Source of the DNA: Vibrio metoecus
GTDB taxonomy: Bacteria; Pseudomonadota; Gammaproteobacteria; Enterobacterales; Vibrionaceae
DNA: 64,000 bases
Direction: 5' to 3'
NCBI RefSeq assembly: GCF_009665255.1
Contig: NZ_CP035687.1
Coordinates: 992,001-1,056,000 of the forward strand
Part shown: positions 8,755 to 17,485 of the stretch, in pieces
How positions within the stretch are numbered: position 1 is the first letter of the stretch
How the letters are laid out: every line of letters starts with the position of its first letter
Made by a program: the position numbers and the translations under genes
The notes under the pieces: model-generated
What the model was told of the DNA's origin: nothing
The model's database searches: none
The model's input: only the letters and a program-made list of their open reading frames with translations

Positions 8755-10218
8755 TTAGCGAGTTTTAGGTTGCTGAATGGCTTGGTTAAGCGCTTGTTCT
8801 AACTCCTGAACCAAGTCGGGCATTTGTTCTGCCAAGTTGGTGATCTGTCCAACGTCATCCTTTAAATCATAAAGTTGAGGTGAAGATTGGTTACCTTTCT
8901 CGTTCCCCGTGTATTGGCAAACAAAGTCATCATCGTGTGCGGGAATATAAGCATAACGTTGGTTTCGGAACACTTTTTTGTACTGCATACCTTCTAGCAC
9001 CATGTCACTTCGCCCGATAGGATCTTTACCTAACAGGGTGTCGAGTAAAGGTTGGCTATCGGGGGCTTCTGTTTGGGTCAACGGGCGGTTGAGCAACTGA
9101 GCGAAGCTATGGTATAGGTCGACCTGATTAAAAAGCGCGGAGCTTTGACCAGAAGCGATTTGCTTCGGCCAACGGACGATAAAGGGAACCCGTGTTCCGC
9201 CCTCAAATAAGCTGTATTTCCCGCCTCGTAACGGTCCCGCCATACGATGTTGTCCATTGAGTTCAATGGCTTGATCTTTGTATCCATCGTTAAGTACGGG
9301 GCCGTTATCGCTAGAGAAGATCACTAAGGTGTTGTCTTTGAGTCCAAGTTCATCGATTTTTTTGAGGACTTTGCCGATACACCAATCCATTTCAACAATC
9401 ACATCACCACGCACACCATGTGGGGTCACGCCACGAAATTTAGGGTTAGGAATACGAGGAACGTGCGGCTGATGAAGCGCGTAATACAAGAAGAAGGGCT
9501 GTTGCTGATGTTGCTCAATAAAGGATATGGCCTTATCCGCAAAGACTTCTCCCATGGTTTCATCATTCCATAACGCCGATTTACCACCCCGCATATGGCC
9601 GATACGGCTAATGCCATTGATGATGGTGCCGTCATGGCCGTGATCGTACATGACGTCCAGCAATTCTGGGTTTTGGCGACCATTGGGTACCTCAGGAAAG
9701 GCTTTATCCCAATCATAGGTGACTTCGATAGGGTCGTTGGGGTCGAGATTCGCGACTTGGCGGTTATGGATATAAACACAAGGCACGCGGTCGTTGGTGG
9801 CCGCCATAATAAAGGAGTGATCAAAACCAACATCATTCGGTGTACCTTGGATCTCCTGATTAAAATCCAATTCCCCATTGCCTAAGCCAAGATGCCATTT
9901 GCCAACAATGCCAGTGGCATAGCCGTGTTCTTGGAACAAATTGGCTAAAGTAGCATCGTCACTGGTAATGATTTGCGCGGCATCACCGGGTAACACCGCA
10001 GCATCAGGATTGCGCCAAGGGTAACTGCCCGTCAATAAACTGTAGCGAGAAGGCGTACAGGTTGCGGCAGTGGCGTAGGCTTGATCAAACTTCAGCCCCT
10101 CTGCGGCGAGTTGATCCAAATTCGGGGTTGGAATGTGATTCGCGCCATAGCAACTTAAGTCGCCAAAACCTAAATCGTCGGCATACAGAATAATGACATT
10201 GGGTTGGGTATTACTCAT
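8755..10218 (-). CDS. Type I sulfatase, cysteine type (arylsulfatase A / GalNAc sulfatase-like)
   Basis: Predicted 487-residue sulfatase that hydrolyses sulfate esters, probably on imported or periplasmic glycosaminoglycan sugars. The formylglycine motif is Cys54-Thr-Pro-Ser-Arg58 (CTPSRYSLLTG), and Asp14-Asp15 (YADDLGFGDL) are expected calcium ligands. The SSDNGP segment near residue 305 supplies further metal ligands. The cysteine must be oxidised to formylglycine, which fits the maturase encoded at 11887. No signal peptide is evident, suggesting a cytoplasmic enzyme. Its ATG overlaps the stop of the upstream sulfatase by 4 bp (ATGA), so the two are translationally coupled. The sulfate position it attacks is not known; 4- or 6-sulfated GalNAc is plausible from context. 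Confidence 0.9.
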   Translation of the reverse strand: MSNTQPNVIILYADDLGFGDLSCYGANHIPTPNLDQLAAEGLKFDQAYATAATCTPSRYSLLTGSYPWRNPDAAVLPGDAAQIITSDDATLANLFQEHGYATGIVGKWHLGLGNGELDFNQEIQGTPNDVGFDHSFIMAATNDRVPCVYIHNRQVANLDPNDPIEVTYDWDKAFPEVPNGRQNPELLDVMYDHGHDGTIINGISRIGHMRGGKSALWNDETMGEVFADKAISFIEQHQQQPFFLYYALHQPHVPRIPNPKFRGVTPHGVRGDVIVEMDWCIGKVLKKIDELGLKDNTLVIFSSDNGPVLNDGYKDQAIELNGQHRMAGPLRGGKYSLFEGGTRVPFIVRWPKQIASGQSSALFNQVDLYHSFAQLLNRPLTQTEAPDSQPLLDTLLGKDPIGRSDMVLEGMQYKKVFRNQRYAYIPAHDDDFVCQYTGNEKGNQSSPQLYDLKDDVGQITNLAEQMPDLVQELEQALNQAIQQPKTR

Positions 10219-11702
10219 GAATTATCCTTCATTGATTGAACTGGATAGGGCAGGAGTGAGGCCAAAATGCCTTGTTCTGCCCAAGGATCCTGAATTCGGT
10301 GCAGTTCTTCGGCCATCAGTTGTAGGAGTGGTTTGACGAATGAATCCTGAGGCTCAAAGGGTAAATTAGTTAACTGGTACGGATCTGTTTGGTTATCGAA
10401 CAACTGGGTGGCGATAAGCTCTGCTTGACGGTTGATTTCCAATGCCAGTGTGTAGCTATGGGTTCGGATGCCGCGACTCTGCGGGAAATAGGCAATCACT
10501 TCGCCTAAGGCGTTTTTCTCCCCATCTTGATTGCGTAAATAAAGTGCGCAGTCTGGTGAAGCAGGATGAGCGAGTGGTTGGTTAATCACGCAAGAGAGAT
10601 CGCGACCATCTATCGAAAGAGGATCCGCCATCGTAACGCCAAGTAAGCCCAAGATGGTCGGCATAATATCAGGGCTGCTGAGCAAGGTTTGGCTGATGGT
10701 CGATTGCTGCTGGTGGCCTGTTTTAATCACAAAAGGCACGCGTAGTGCTTCATCGTAAATGACGTTTTTCGCATCGCTGAGGCTGTGGCTACACAAGGTT
10801 TCACCGTGATCACTGGTAAACACGACCACGGTATTGTCCCATTCGCCGATCTCTTCGAGTGCCTGAAAAATGCGCCCAATTTCTTTATCCACACCGCTGA
10901 TGTTGGCGAAATAGTAACGCGCACTGTCGGCCTTGCTGGTTGAAGCATCGGCATTTTGGCGGACCAACAGTTCCTGATTGCTGGCAGCCTGATATAAAGC
11001 GAGGTCACTCTCGCGGCAATCATCAACACTGTTATACGGGCTGTGTGGCGGATTCATGGACACAAAAAGCGCGAAGGGCTTCTGTGCATCCCGCTCGCCA
11101 TGCTGATTAAGTAGATACGCGATCGCTTTATCCGCCTCATGCTCGGCCGACCATGTTTTGGGCTGATGGCGTTGACCCTGCGTGTCGTAATAGTGGGGAT
11201 TGCGATGCTCATCAAAAGTGCCGTAGCCATACCAGTAATCAATGCGGTGTCGGCGTTCTGGCTCGGTATAGGAATCCCAAACCGGGAACTGTTCTTCTAC
11301 ATAGCAGCCCGGCTTATCAGGCGCATTGGGAGTTGGGTAATCGAGATGCCATTTACCGATGTAACCAATGTGATAACCCGCATGTGAGAGTACATCCGTA
11401 AAGCATTCTGCCTCAGTCGGCAAATTTGAGATGGGGCGTAAAGAGTGGCAGTTCAGTGGAACGCCACTTCTATTAGGATATTGCCCGGTGAACAAACTAC
11501 CACGATGAGGGCTGCATAGTGGGCAATTGCTGACAGCATGAGTCAGCAAGGTGGCTTGCTGAATAAAATTGTCCAACACCGGAGTGAAAACGGGATCTGG
11601 CTCGCCAGAGCAAAAGGGGCGGTAAGCGGCGTGTTGCCAAATACTCAACGCCATCACGCGCCACTGATCGGGAAACACATAAAGTAAGTTTGGTTTTTTC
11701 AT
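10215..11702 (-). CDS. Type I sulfatase with CSPHR active-site motif
   Basis: Predicted 495-residue sulfatase, first gene of a two-gene operon. With the ATG at 11702 the modifiable cysteine is Cys63 in Cys-Ser-Pro-His-Arg67, a variant of the usual CxPSR, and the N-terminal metal pair is Asp12-Gln13 (VFPDQWR) instead of Asp-Asp. VFTSDHGET supplies later metal ligands. These changes are seen in some sulfatase subfamilies and do not suggest loss of activity. A TTG at 11711, three codons upstream, is an alternative start; the ATG has GGGA close before it. No leader peptide is visible. It is divergent from the maturase gene, and the KdgR-like palindrome at 11791 lies between them. The substrate is probably a different sulfate position from that of its partner. 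Confidence 0.87.
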   Translation of the reverse strand: MKKPNLLYVFPDQWRVMALSIWQHAAYRPFCSGEPDPVFTPVLDNFIQQATLLTHAVSNCPLCSPHRGSLFTGQYPNRSGVPLNCHSLRPISNLPTEAECFTDVLSHAGYHIGYIGKWHLDYPTPNAPDKPGCYVEEQFPVWDSYTEPERRHRIDYWYGYGTFDEHRNPHYYDTQGQRHQPKTWSAEHEADKAIAYLLNQHGERDAQKPFALFVSMNPPHSPYNSVDDCRESDLALYQAASNQELLVRQNADASTSKADSARYYFANISGVDKEIGRIFQALEEIGEWDNTVVVFTSDHGETLCSHSLSDAKNVIYDEALRVPFVIKTGHQQQSTISQTLLSSPDIMPTILGLLGVTMADPLSIDGRDLSCVINQPLAHPASPDCALYLRNQDGEKNALGEVIAYFPQSRGIRTHSYTLALEINRQAELIATQLFDNQTDPYQLTNLPFEPQDSFVKPLLQLMAEELHRIQDPWAEQGILASLLPYPVQSMKDNS

Positions 11703-11790
11703 TGATCCCAATCGGGCAGAGTTGTTTAGAGCAAAATTCTATAATGGAACGCCATTTCGAATTTGTGATCAAATCGCTACCTAAAGAAAA

Positions 11791-11809
11791 AATGAAAAGA
11801 TGTTTTGAT
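11791..11809 (+). promoter_or_regulatory. Putative IclR/KdgR-like operator, sulfatase/maturase copy
   Basis: AATGAAAAGATGTTTTGAT in the divergent gap between the sulfatase pair and the maturase gene. It is the same length and pattern as the sites at 3555, 13341 and 17321, so one protein could control both directions. Confidence 0.5.
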
Positions 11810-11886
11810 AAAAATGGATAAAATCGATTGGGAAGATAATTTGTCCTGCCATTGCAGGGCCGGATGCCTACACTGGATTTTTATTG

Positions 11887-13086
11887 ATGTCAGAACAACG
11901 GATTTTTACTCGCAAACCAACGGCAAAACGGCCATTTCATATCTTGGCAAAGCCGATTGGGCCTTTGTGCAATCTCGATTGTGCCTACTGTTTCTATCTC
12001 GATAAAACCCAGTATTACCCCGGACAAAATCGCTTTGATATGGATGATGCCCTGCTAGAAGCGCATGTGCGGAACTACATTGAAAGCCAGCCAGCAGGAT
12101 GTCGTGAAGTGACTTTTGGCTGGCAGGGTGGCGAACCCACTTTGCGTGGTATCGATTTTTATCGTAAAGCGGTGGCCCAACAGCGCAAATACGCGAGGCC
12201 GGGAATGCACATTGTGAATACCTTACAAACCAATGGGGTACTCATTAATGAAGAATGGGCGCAATTTTTGGCCGACCATCAATTTTTGGTGGGCATCAGT
12301 CTGGATGGTGATGAAGAGCTGCACGATCACTTCCGTAAGACGCGCAGTGGGCAAGGCACTTACCAATCGGTAGTGAAAGGGCTGCGTTGTTTGCAGCGTT
12401 ATCGAGTGGAATACAATGTGCTGACTGTGGTGCAAGCGCACAACGGAGACCATGGGACAAGGGTTTACCAGCATTTAGTTTCGCTTGGCGCTCAGTTCAT
12501 TCAGTTTATTCCGGTGGTGGAAAGTATTGCGGGGGAAGGCATATCTTCACGCAGTGTGAGTGCTCAGCAGTTTGGCCAGTTTATGATTGATGTCTTTGAA
12601 GAGTGGCGTCAGCATCATATCGGGCAAGTTTTTGTCAGCCACTTTGATAATGCGTTGGGCATGAGCCTCGGTTTGCCTTCATCGATCTGTGTGCATGCCC
12701 AACGTTGCGGCGACAACTTGGCGGTTGAACACAATGGCGATGTGTACAGTTGTGACCACTTTGTTTTTCCTGAATTCAAACTGGGTAATCTGCGTGAACA
12801 CGATTATCCCGACCTGATTGAAACCCCAATCCAACAGAGTTTTTCAGAACGTAAACCCATAGGCAGCCAGCTTCATTGCCAAGGGTGTCCGCAATGGGAT
12901 TTATGCCATGGCGCATGTCCTGCACAACGCTTAAATGATCGAGGGGAGCTTTCGCTCACTGCGCCACATCATCTTTGTGCCGGCTATATACAGTTTTTCA
13001 CTCACCTTCGCCCCTATTTGCGTGCGATGGGCAAATGCTTAAGGGCAGGAAAAACAGCGCAGCAGTACCAAGATTTTCTTGGTTAG
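11887..13086 (+). CDS. Anaerobic sulfatase-maturating enzyme (radical SAM, SPASM)
   Basis: Predicted 399-residue radical S-adenosylmethionine enzyme that oxidises the active-site cysteine of sulfatases to C-alpha-formylglycine without oxygen. The SAM-cluster motif is Cys28-x3-Cys32-x2-Cys35 (CNLDCAYC), preceded by the family start HILAKPIGPLCNLDC. GGEPTLRG gives the SAM-binding glycine-rich loop. The C-terminal half holds the SPASM cysteines (CVHAQRCG, YSCDHFVFPE, CQGCPQWDLCHGACP). Start taken at the ATG at 11887; a TTG one codon earlier is possible, and no strong ribosome site is visible. Both neighbouring sulfatases are cysteine type and would depend on it. It is divergent from them. Confidence 0.93.
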   Translation: MSEQRIFTRKPTAKRPFHILAKPIGPLCNLDCAYCFYLDKTQYYPGQNRFDMDDALLEAHVRNYIESQPAGCREVTFGWQGGEPTLRGIDFYRKAVAQQRKYARPGMHIVNTLQTNGVLINEEWAQFLADHQFLVGISLDGDEELHDHFRKTRSGQGTYQSVVKGLRCLQRYRVEYNVLTVVQAHNGDHGTRVYQHLVSLGAQFIQFIPVVESIAGEGISSRSVSAQQFGQFMIDVFEEWRQHHIGQVFVSHFDNALGMSLGLPSSICVHAQRCGDNLAVEHNGDVYSCDHFVFPEFKLGNLREHDYPDLIETPIQQSFSERKPIGSQLHCQGCPQWDLCHGACPAQRLNDRGELSLTAPHHLCAGYIQFFTHLRPYLRAMGKCLRAGKTAQQYQDFLG

Positions 13087-13420
13087 TCGCCAACCTTTTT
13101 GGTTGTAGCCCTTTCATGGCAAGGGGCTGCGCCTTATTTTCCATCACGATGTTTGTCCTTGCTGGTGGCTATCTTTCATTGAGTGTTCATCGAAGAAACC
13201 AGTATCTGATACGTTCCATTGTGTGAAATCCATAAATGAAATGGCTTTTTAAATTAAACGAAATTTTCATGATGAAAATGTGATCGGGGTAATTAATCAC
13301 TGTGATTTATGGGGATGAGTTTTGATCCAAATATCATAAATATAAAAAAGCGTTTCAAAAATATTTGTTTGTGCGATTAAATTAATTCAATAGAGCAGCA
13401 AATGTCATTCAGGAGTCAGC
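13087..13420 (+). promoter_or_regulatory. Regulatory gap before the DUF2264 gene
   Basis: No credible gene. It holds the KdgR-like palindrome at 13341-13359 and an AT-rich stretch with TGTGATC and TGTGATT words near 13278-13304 that do not form a well-spaced CRP site. An AGGAG ribosome site lies at 13411-13415. Confidence 0.45.
13341..13359 (+). promoter_or_regulatory. Putative IclR/KdgR-like operator, DUF2264 copy
   Basis: TATAAAAAAGCGTTTCAAA about 60 bp before the start codon. It shares the AAAAAGCGTTT core with the site at 17321. Confidence 0.55.
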
Positions 13421-15142
13421 ATGTGCATGCGGTTGAAAGACCTAATTCAGCAACCTAAACCATTTAATCGCCGCAGCAATGTTAATGATTTAACAAAGAA
13501 AATTGCGGATTTACAGCTTGCCGTTGTTGCGGGCTCGGTGAACTGGGATGCACAAGCTTATGGTGCTGCACACTATTCTGAACAGACGGCTCAAATCGAA
13601 TATTACTGTCGTCTACTTTGGCTGGCGGTACCGGCGAAGACATTATGCCTAGAGCTAAATCAGCAGTTGGCGCAGAAAATCATGGAGGGAACCAACCCTC
13701 AGTCCCCCAATTATTGGCAGAAAGCCAAAGATTATGATCAACGAGTGGTGGAGATGTCGGCCATTGCGATGGCTTTAGTGGAAGCACCTGAAATCTATTG
13801 GTCTCCCTTTTCTTCGACTGAGCAGCAAAATTTGGCACTCTGGCTGCTATCTGTAAAGCATCTGACTTTACCGCCGAATAACTGGTATTGGTTCCGAGTG
13901 CTTATCCTCACCGCTTTGCAGAGTGTGGGTGTTCGGATTGAAGATTGCGAGTGCGAAAGTGACCTTAATGCGATTGCTCAGATGCAGTTAGAACAAGGTT
14001 GGTACAAAGATGGTAGTGACTCGGTGATGGATTATTACAATCCGCTCGCCTTTCAACTTTATGCATTGATGTATTGCCGCTGGAAGCCGCAATGTCCTCG
14101 TGTTCCCAATTTACTTAAGCAAGCGGTTCTGTTCGCTGAAACTTATGTGAATTGGTTTGGTACCGATGGTAGCCAATTAGGGTACGGTCGATCACTGAAT
14201 TACCGTTTTGCGATTTTGGCTTTCTGGGCTGAATTGGCGCGATTACTCCCTGAACATCGCAATCTACCTTTATGGCGCACGTTATGGACGCAGGGGATGA
14301 ATTGGTGGGCAGAACAACCAATTTGGGATTGCAACGGCACGCCGATGCCGGGCTTTGCTTACCCTAATCTTTTGATGAGTGAGTTTTATACCAGCTCAGC
14401 TTCCCCATTGTTGGCCTTTAAAGCGTTTAACGCATTAGCGTTGGGAAATGACCATCCGTTTTGGCAAAGCGATGTTATTCCTCTTAATCCTCATTCCGAG
14501 GCTTATTGGGTCAACAATCATCATCAAGTTTGGCGAAATGGGGGCAGTTACCTCATCAGTAATGCTCCGGGAAGTAGTGAATTGCGCGAGTGTTCGGACA
14601 AATACTACAAATTCGCCTATAGCTCTCAACATGGTTTCTGTATCGATAGCTTGCGTTGGGTCAGCCAAGGTTGGATCGGTGACAACCTTCTCGCGATACA
14701 ACACCCCGATACCCATGGTTGGTATGGGCGGAAGTCGAACCATCGAACATATCGAGTGGGCGATACCTTAGTTTCAGAGTGGTCACCTTTTACTGGTTGT
14801 GATGTGACGACTTACCAAACCCTGAAAGAGGGAAAAGAAATCCGAATTCATCGAATTGAAAGCCAGCGTGAATTGGCTTTCATTCAGACGGGCTACTGTG
14901 TGGACGCATGGCGTGCGTGGTTTACCCACAGTGAACCTGCATCAAAACGCATCGAGTCAGAACAATTATTTAGTGAACTGGCATTAATTCGGGGTCCTGG
15001 GGAAAACCGTTGTTACCCCTGTGCTCCTAATACCAACATCCTTTACCCACACGCTTGTGTGCCGGCTATATCTGGGGTTACGCACCAAGGCATTACGGAG
15101 TTAGAGGTTCATGTATCAGCAGGAAGTAAAAGCGTTGCATGA
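13421..15142 (+). CDS. DUF2264 family protein, probable uronic-acid glycoside hydrolase
   Basis: Predicted 573-residue soluble protein. The family signature is visible as QGWYKDGSDSVMDYYNP near residue 195 and YGRSLNYRFAILAFW near 255. As I recall, members of DUF2264 have been assigned to glycoside hydrolase family GH154 with beta-glucuronidase activity, which would suit a locus handling glucuronate-containing glycans; I cannot confirm this here. No leader peptide is seen. The ATG at 13421 has AGGAG six bases before it; an ATG two codons on is less well spaced. It is first in a likely operon with the binding-protein gene, 49 bp away, and a KdgR-like site precedes it. Family call good, activity uncertain. 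Confidence 0.75.
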   Translation: MCMRLKDLIQQPKPFNRRSNVNDLTKKIADLQLAVVAGSVNWDAQAYGAAHYSEQTAQIEYYCRLLWLAVPAKTLCLELNQQLAQKIMEGTNPQSPNYWQKAKDYDQRVVEMSAIAMALVEAPEIYWSPFSSTEQQNLALWLLSVKHLTLPPNNWYWFRVLILTALQSVGVRIEDCECESDLNAIAQMQLEQGWYKDGSDSVMDYYNPLAFQLYALMYCRWKPQCPRVPNLLKQAVLFAETYVNWFGTDGSQLGYGRSLNYRFAILAFWAELARLLPEHRNLPLWRTLWTQGMNWWAEQPIWDCNGTPMPGFAYPNLLMSEFYTSSASPLLAFKAFNALALGNDHPFWQSDVIPLNPHSEAYWVNNHHQVWRNGGSYLISNAPGSSELRECSDKYYKFAYSSQHGFCIDSLRWVSQGWIGDNLLAIQHPDTHGWYGRKSNHRTYRVGDTLVSEWSPFTGCDVTTYQTLKEGKEIRIHRIESQRELAFIQTGYCVDAWRAWFTHSEPASKRIESEQLFSELALIRGPGENRCYPCAPNTNILYPHACVPAISGVTHQGITELEVHVSAGSKSVA

Positions 15143-15191
15143 AGCAGCGTTAACTTAAACTTGGACAATCAAAAACATCAGGGAGTGACTG

Positions 15192-17111
15192 ATGAAACAA
15201 CATAATCTTATTCCAATATTCGGCAAAATCGCACTATCGGTTGCGGCAGCGCTGTCATTTTCAACTTGGGCCGCCACTTATAATGAAGCCCCACAACTAG
15301 CGGAGTTAGTCAAAGCAGGCAAATTGCCAGCGGTTGAACAACGTTTGCCCGAAAACCCATTGGTGGTTGAACCGAATGAGTCGATTGGTCAGTACGGCGG
15401 TACGTTAAATCTTGTCGGTACCGTTGTTGATAATGGACATCGTATTCGCACGGTGGCATACGATAACTTGTTTAACTTTGATACCACCTATTCAAAAGTT
15501 ATCCCAAACTTGGCGACGGGTTTTACTTCTAACGCAGAGAACACAGAATATGTGATCACGTTGCGCAAAGGCGTGAAATGGTCTGATGGTTCTCCGTTTA
15601 CCGCGGAAGACATCGCTTTTTATATCAATGAAATTGTGGGTGATCCAGAACACTCAGGTAACCGCCCGCTTGCTCTACCAACGCATGATGCAGCGCGTGC
15701 AGAAGTTGTTGATACGTACACCGTCAAAATCACGCTGAGCAAACCCAATGGCCTGTTCATCCGCAGCCTTGCGACGGTAGATAGTGAAAGTTATACCGCT
15801 TTCCCTAAGCAGTACTGCTCACAATTCTTACCTAAGTTCAACGATAAAGCGGTGGCTAATGCGAAAGCGGCAGGTTTTGACTCATGGCGCCAATATGCGG
15901 CAACCAAGTGTGAAGCGCACTACTTTATTGAGCATTACACTAACGTTGATCGCCCAGTGTTAACGGCATGGAAAGTGACTACGCCTCCGGGACCAAACGC
16001 AAGTTATGCCGTGTTTGAGCGTAACCCTTACTACTGGCAAGTCGATACCGAAGGAAACCAACTGCCTTACCTAGACGCGGTTCGTTGGCGCTATAGTGAG
16101 GATCAGGAAGAGATGGTGTTACGCGCCGCCAATGGTGAAGCGGATTACCAACATCGTAATATTGGCCAAACATCCTACCGCCCACTTCTGATCGAAAATG
16201 AGAAGAAAGGGGGCTACACCTACGAGTTCCGCCCCAGCACGCTCAGTACTGAACTGGCGATTGCGCTGAACCAAACCACGAAAGATCCACTCAAGCGTGA
16301 ACTGTTCCAAAATAAAGATTTCCGCATTGCGCTATCTCATGCGATTGATCGCGAAGAGATCAGTGAAACCGTCTTCTCTGGTTCGGTTGGACCTTATCAG
16401 GTCGCTCCACTGAAAATCTCGCCTTTCTATGATGAGCAAATGGCGACGCAATACACGGAATTTGATCCTGAAAAAGCGAACAAAATCCTAGATTCACTCG
16501 GTTTGAACAAACGTGATAAAGAAGGATACCGTTTGCTCAAAAATGGCCAACGTTTGCGTATTGAAGCCATATCAAAGGTAGCGGATAAAGGTGTACTGGC
16601 CGATTCACTTGAGCTGGTGAAAAACCAGTGGAAAGCTGTCGGTGTGTTCTTAGACATTCGTGTACTTGAAATCAACCATGTGACCAACCTTCGTTTGACT
16701 AACGACTTCGACATGATCCCAATCATCGGTGATGGCGGTGTCGGTATCATTGACGATGCTCGTCACTATATGCCCTTTAGCCCTGAGTCAACCTGGGGAT
16801 TGGGTTACTACCTGTGGGTCAGTGAGCCAACCAATGAGTTTGCAGTTGAGCCACCTGCACATGTTAAACGCCAACTTGAGCTGTGGAAAAAACTGACACA
16901 AACCTCATCGCAGGATGAGCAAAATGGGTACATGAAAGAGATTATCCAGATTGCTAAAGATAACTTCTATGTGATTGGTACTGTGGAATCCATGCCTGCC
17001 GGTGTTGTGGTGAATAATAAGCTGCACAACGTGCCTGAAAACATGCCTCAGTCATACAATTTCCCAACCCCGGGGCCAATGCGTATGAGCCAACTGTGGA
17101 AATCGAAGTAA
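15192..17111 (+). CDS. ABC transporter substrate-binding protein, peptide/opine/sugar (SBP_bac_5) family
   Basis: Predicted 639-residue periplasmic binding protein. A leader peptide (MKQHNLIPIFGKIALSVAAA...) ends near residue 27 at STWAATY. The family 5 landmark GVKWSDGSPFTAEDIAFY appears near residue 130, with DFRIALSHAIDREEI near 375. A GGGAG ribosome site lies 5-9 bp before the ATG. Family 5 proteins bind peptides but also oligosaccharides, and the surrounding genes make an unsaturated glycosaminoglycan disaccharide the likeliest ligand. It lies after the DUF2264 gene and is separated from the permease genes by a terminator and a second operator, so more binding protein than permease would be made. 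Confidence 0.88.
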   Translation: MKQHNLIPIFGKIALSVAAALSFSTWAATYNEAPQLAELVKAGKLPAVEQRLPENPLVVEPNESIGQYGGTLNLVGTVVDNGHRIRTVAYDNLFNFDTTYSKVIPNLATGFTSNAENTEYVITLRKGVKWSDGSPFTAEDIAFYINEIVGDPEHSGNRPLALPTHDAARAEVVDTYTVKITLSKPNGLFIRSLATVDSESYTAFPKQYCSQFLPKFNDKAVANAKAAGFDSWRQYAATKCEAHYFIEHYTNVDRPVLTAWKVTTPPGPNASYAVFERNPYYWQVDTEGNQLPYLDAVRWRYSEDQEEMVLRAANGEADYQHRNIGQTSYRPLLIENEKKGGYTYEFRPSTLSTELAIALNQTTKDPLKRELFQNKDFRIALSHAIDREEISETVFSGSVGPYQVAPLKISPFYDEQMATQYTEFDPEKANKILDSLGLNKRDKEGYRLLKNGQRLRIEAISKVADKGVLADSLELVKNQWKAVGVFLDIRVLEINHVTNLRLTNDFDMIPIIGDGGVGIIDDARHYMPFSPESTWGLGYYLWVSEPTNEFAVEPPAHVKRQLELWKKLTQTSSQDEQNGYMKEIIQIAKDNFYVIGTVESMPAGVVVNNKLHNVPENMPQSYNFPTPGPMRMSQLWKSK

Positions 17112-17136
17112 ACCCATCCCTTTGATCGTTAGACAG

Positions 17137-17161
17137 CCCCATCTTCGGATGGGGTTTTTTA
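17137..17161 (+). terminator. Rho-independent terminator after the binding-protein gene
   Basis: Seven-base arms CCCCATC / GATGGGG around a TTCG tetraloop, then six T residues. Confidence 0.92.
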
Positions 17162-17485
17162 TTGCCTTCAATAAGCGATTGCCGCTGCCGTTGGTTGTCC
17201 TTACTCGGCTTGCAGTGATCACTTTGGTTTCTTGTATGCAAATTTCCATGTCATTTGCACGATGAATTGTCTGAGTGTGATCACGCTTCTTAAATAGGAT
17301 GATGATCTACACATCAAAAATATGAAAAAGCGTTTTAAAAATTAAATTCAATGCGTTCTAATAAAATTGAACTTGAGTGAGGCTAAATCTTTGATCGACT
17401 TACTGCCCGTAACACAGGCCAAAACTTGAGATTAAAGATGAGCCATTTTGCTAGTGATTTACCGTATCGTAATTAAGGAACAGTA
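17162..17485 (+). promoter_or_regulatory. Regulatory gap before the permease genes
   Basis: No gene seen. It contains the KdgR-like palindrome at 17321-17339, AT-rich sequence and AAGGAA before the permease ATG. A palindrome GTGATCAC lies at 17277-17284. Confidence 0.45.
17321..17339 (+). promoter_or_regulatory. Putative IclR/KdgR-like operator, permease copy
   Basis: TATGAAAAAGCGTTTTAAA. It shares the AAAAAGCGTTT core with 13341, and both sites are followed by an ATTAAATTCAAT-like stretch. Confidence 0.55.

Noticed and set aside
13278..13304. CRP site before the DUF2264 gene
   Set aside because: TGTGATC and TCAC words occur, but the spacing does not fit the 16-bp TGTGA-N6-TCACA layout.
13421..15142. 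Heparinase II/III lyase
   Set aside because: First impression from context, but the WYKDGSDSVMDYYNP and related blocks fit DUF2264.
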